From Paulinella micropora (taxonomy: Eukaryota > Cercozoa > Imbricatea > Euglyphida): a DNA stretch of 52,407 nt. The position numbers and the translations under genes were made by a program. The notes under the pieces are model-generated. The model made no database searches and had not been told where the DNA came from. It saw only the letters and a list, made by a program, of their open reading frames with translations. The stretch spans positions 380,994 to 433,400 of the forward strand of contig BJOX01000035.1 of assembly GCA_009731375.1 (NCBI GenBank). Reading direction: 5' to 3'. This document shows, in pieces, positions 50,730 through 52,407 of the stretch; within the stretch, counting starts at the first letter, position 1, and every line of letters begins with the position of its first letter.

Positions 50730-52407
50730 ATGAACAAGAGTGGTAAGCGGGAACGTGAAGAACCTGAAGAAGTTTGCAGGGCAACGTCCCCTGTCAAAGC
50801 AATTTACGGCAAAGACTTTTGGGACCTTAAGACCATTGATTCAAGAAACATAATTTCTGGGCATCCTCGTATTTCACGTCCAACAAAGCCCCCTGTGCCC
50901 GTTTTCAAACCCATTGATTTTCGTGAGAAACCTGCCCTTACACAAGAGATTCCTCAACCTGAGGATGCAGAAAACAAGGAGGCTAGGCAGGAACCAGATT
51001 GCCCACCCGCCAGGGTTCTTTCAGTCGAGCTTTCCCAACTTCCAGACGGATCCCCAAAGGGCTGGCGTCGATTAGTTTTCGACTGCTTCAGTGGGCCTTT
51101 GAGTGGATGGACGTCTGGTGATGGCAAGGGCGCTCAGTGGGCCACCTGGGAGATTCGCAAAGATATCCCTGCACCCTGGTCTTTGCGATCTTTCAAACAA
51201 GCCTTTCGTTTTCCTGCCGGTCAAGAAAAACAAGTCGCAATCAGAAAGGACACCCCCAATCGCTATGAGGTGGAGCTTTTGTCAGCTGAGCTTTGGGGTC
51301 AATTCTTAATCGGAGGAGACGCGTCGTTTACGGTACATTACAAGGCAGGATTCAAGAAAGCAATTATGCTGCTCTTTGGGGAGGGCAGAAAGAAACTTAA
51401 TTCCAAGGAGAAGAAGGCGTGGGCAGCGGAGCACCCCAACGTTGAAGTCCCTGAGTCCATTCCTTTTTTCTTTGGCCCTCGTGTGGCCTACACACGGCAT
51501 GAAAAAACACTTTTGAACAAACCATTAGAGGAGCCCTCTCTAATAAAAAAAACAACAAAACAAACCGGTAATTTATACATAGTCAGCGTGCCGGAATCGT
51601 TTGAGGGGGCTTTAGATATGTGGAGAGTGGCGGAGAAGTGGAGGGATGTACGGTCTCTCTCTCTCTATATATATATATATGTATATATAATATATATTAT
51701 ATATATATATATATATACATGATATGTACACACACATACATATATATGTATTATAGTGGCAGGAACAAAGACAGGCTTGTAAAAATCCATTGGTACGGTC
51801 ACGCCTCCAAAAAAAGTCAGCAACTGGATGCGAGATTGCGCCTGTGGGATTTGCCAGGGGGAAAGACTTTGTGGAAGTGGCGGCATGGCCCTCTTTTGGA
51901 GTGGGAGAAAGAAGAGAAAGTCTTAGAGGAGGAGGCAGTGACCATTGCCAAGTCAAGAATTCTATTTACCTTCAAAGAGTTCGAGCGTGTTGGGGCAGGC
52001 CAAAAGGTAAACAAACTTCCCTCCACCGTTCAGGAATTTATCGCCTCGTACGTTACGTCCAAGTCACTCAACTACACTCATGTCTCGGGGACCTTGTCAA
52101 TCCGGGGACACAAACAGTGGTTCCAGGGGGAGGAGGTTGAGGCGGTTCAGGCGGTAGTGGAGCAAGTGGGCACCGATTCGGACACTTCGGACGATGAGTT
52201 CTTGGGCCCCAGCACCTCCTTACGTCGCAATGATCGATTGTTGGACAGCAATGTGTCCAGTCGTAGGAGTTCGGTAGCAAGTGTCGTTGGTGTTGTGCGT
52301 CGCGGTTCGGTGGCCACCGCTGCGTCCCAGCCTACCCTTTTCGACGACACTCCACTGGACATTTGTCGTCGATGCAGCGTTTCCCCTGCGTCGACTCGCT
52401 TTTCCCC
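50730..52407 (+). CDS. Partial two-exon gene of unknown function (runs off the edge)
   Basis: I do not recognise it. Exon 1 is 50730-51652 (ATG, 307 codons plus two bases): a basic start ('MNKSGKREREEPEE'), a Pro-rich region, then a folded-looking domain with many Trp/Phe ('GWRRLVFDCFSGPLSGW', 'WATWEIRKDIPAPWSLRSF'). Exon 2 is 51757 to the window end, with 'LVKIHWYGHASKKSQQL' and 'RLRLWDLPGGKTLWKWRHG', a helical segment, and a Ser/Arg-rich acidic region ('VGTDSDTSDDEFLGPSTS'). The 104-bp intron (GTCTCT...TTATAG) is CT/TA microsatellite and restores phase. The gene could be a cellular protein or part of a mobile element, since MITE-like repeats lie just upstream. Confidence 0.65.

Overview
This window is nuclear DNA of a eukaryote, most likely a unicellular alga or other protist. 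The host genes are split by GT-AG introns, one of them encodes the exon-junction protein Y14/RBM8A, and introns and spacers are loaded with tetranucleotide microsatellites (TATG, CATA, TATC, TACC, GATA). The lineage cannot be fixed from sequence alone. A chlorarachniophyte-like alga would fit, because such genomes are known to carry integrated virophage/polinton-like viruses, but that is inference. Three N-gaps (38082-38143, 42947-42973, 44609-44779) show that this is a draft assembly.

Layout. Positions 1-2550 are microsatellite plus unique spacer. A minus-strand multi-exon gene of unknown function occupies 2557-5538. Low-complexity DNA (a polypyrimidine tract with a 40-bp perfect palindrome, CAA repeats, TATC/TACC arrays) fills 5540-6920. 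The centrepiece, 6921-27485, is a 20.6-kb integrated DNA virus of the Polinton/Maverick or polinton-like-virus (PLV) group. It is bounded by 103-bp terminal inverted repeats with one mismatch and sits inside a (TACC)n microsatellite. Another minus-strand multi-exon gene lies at 27818-29430, so the virus may be in an intron of a host gene. A Ty3-like retroelement without a recognisable integrase occupies about 30189-37033 on the minus strand. A complete 16-exon minus-strand gene for a protein with two RGS domains and a PH domain lies at 38990-45735. The Y14/RBM8A gene runs divergently from it at 46457-49227. Two copies of an AT-rich inverted-repeat (MITE-like) element lie at 49767-50460, and a partial two-exon gene of unknown function runs off the right edge.

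The virus carries the full self-synthesising set: rve integrase, long B-family DNA polymerase (probably protein-primed), FtsK/HerA-type packaging ATPase, adenain/Ulp1-like protease, minor capsid (penton) and major capsid proteins. Accessory genes are a DNA methyltransferase, a phage-like tail fibre (82-residue repeats, discoidin-like domain, S74 chaperone domain), a class-3 lipase, a DUF3223/HNH-like gene, an ExoX-C/DUF3820-like gene, a small membrane protein and several small basic or coiled-coil proteins. Methylase, fibre, membrane protein, ATPase, protease and capsid genes read rightward. Integrase, polymerase and several small genes read leftward. The copy is decaying unevenly: integrase, fibre, MCP and PolB have frameshifts or stops, while ATPase, protease, penton, lipase and methylase are open.

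Most open frames within the microsatellites are artefacts of repeats whose period avoids stop codons and are not annotated.
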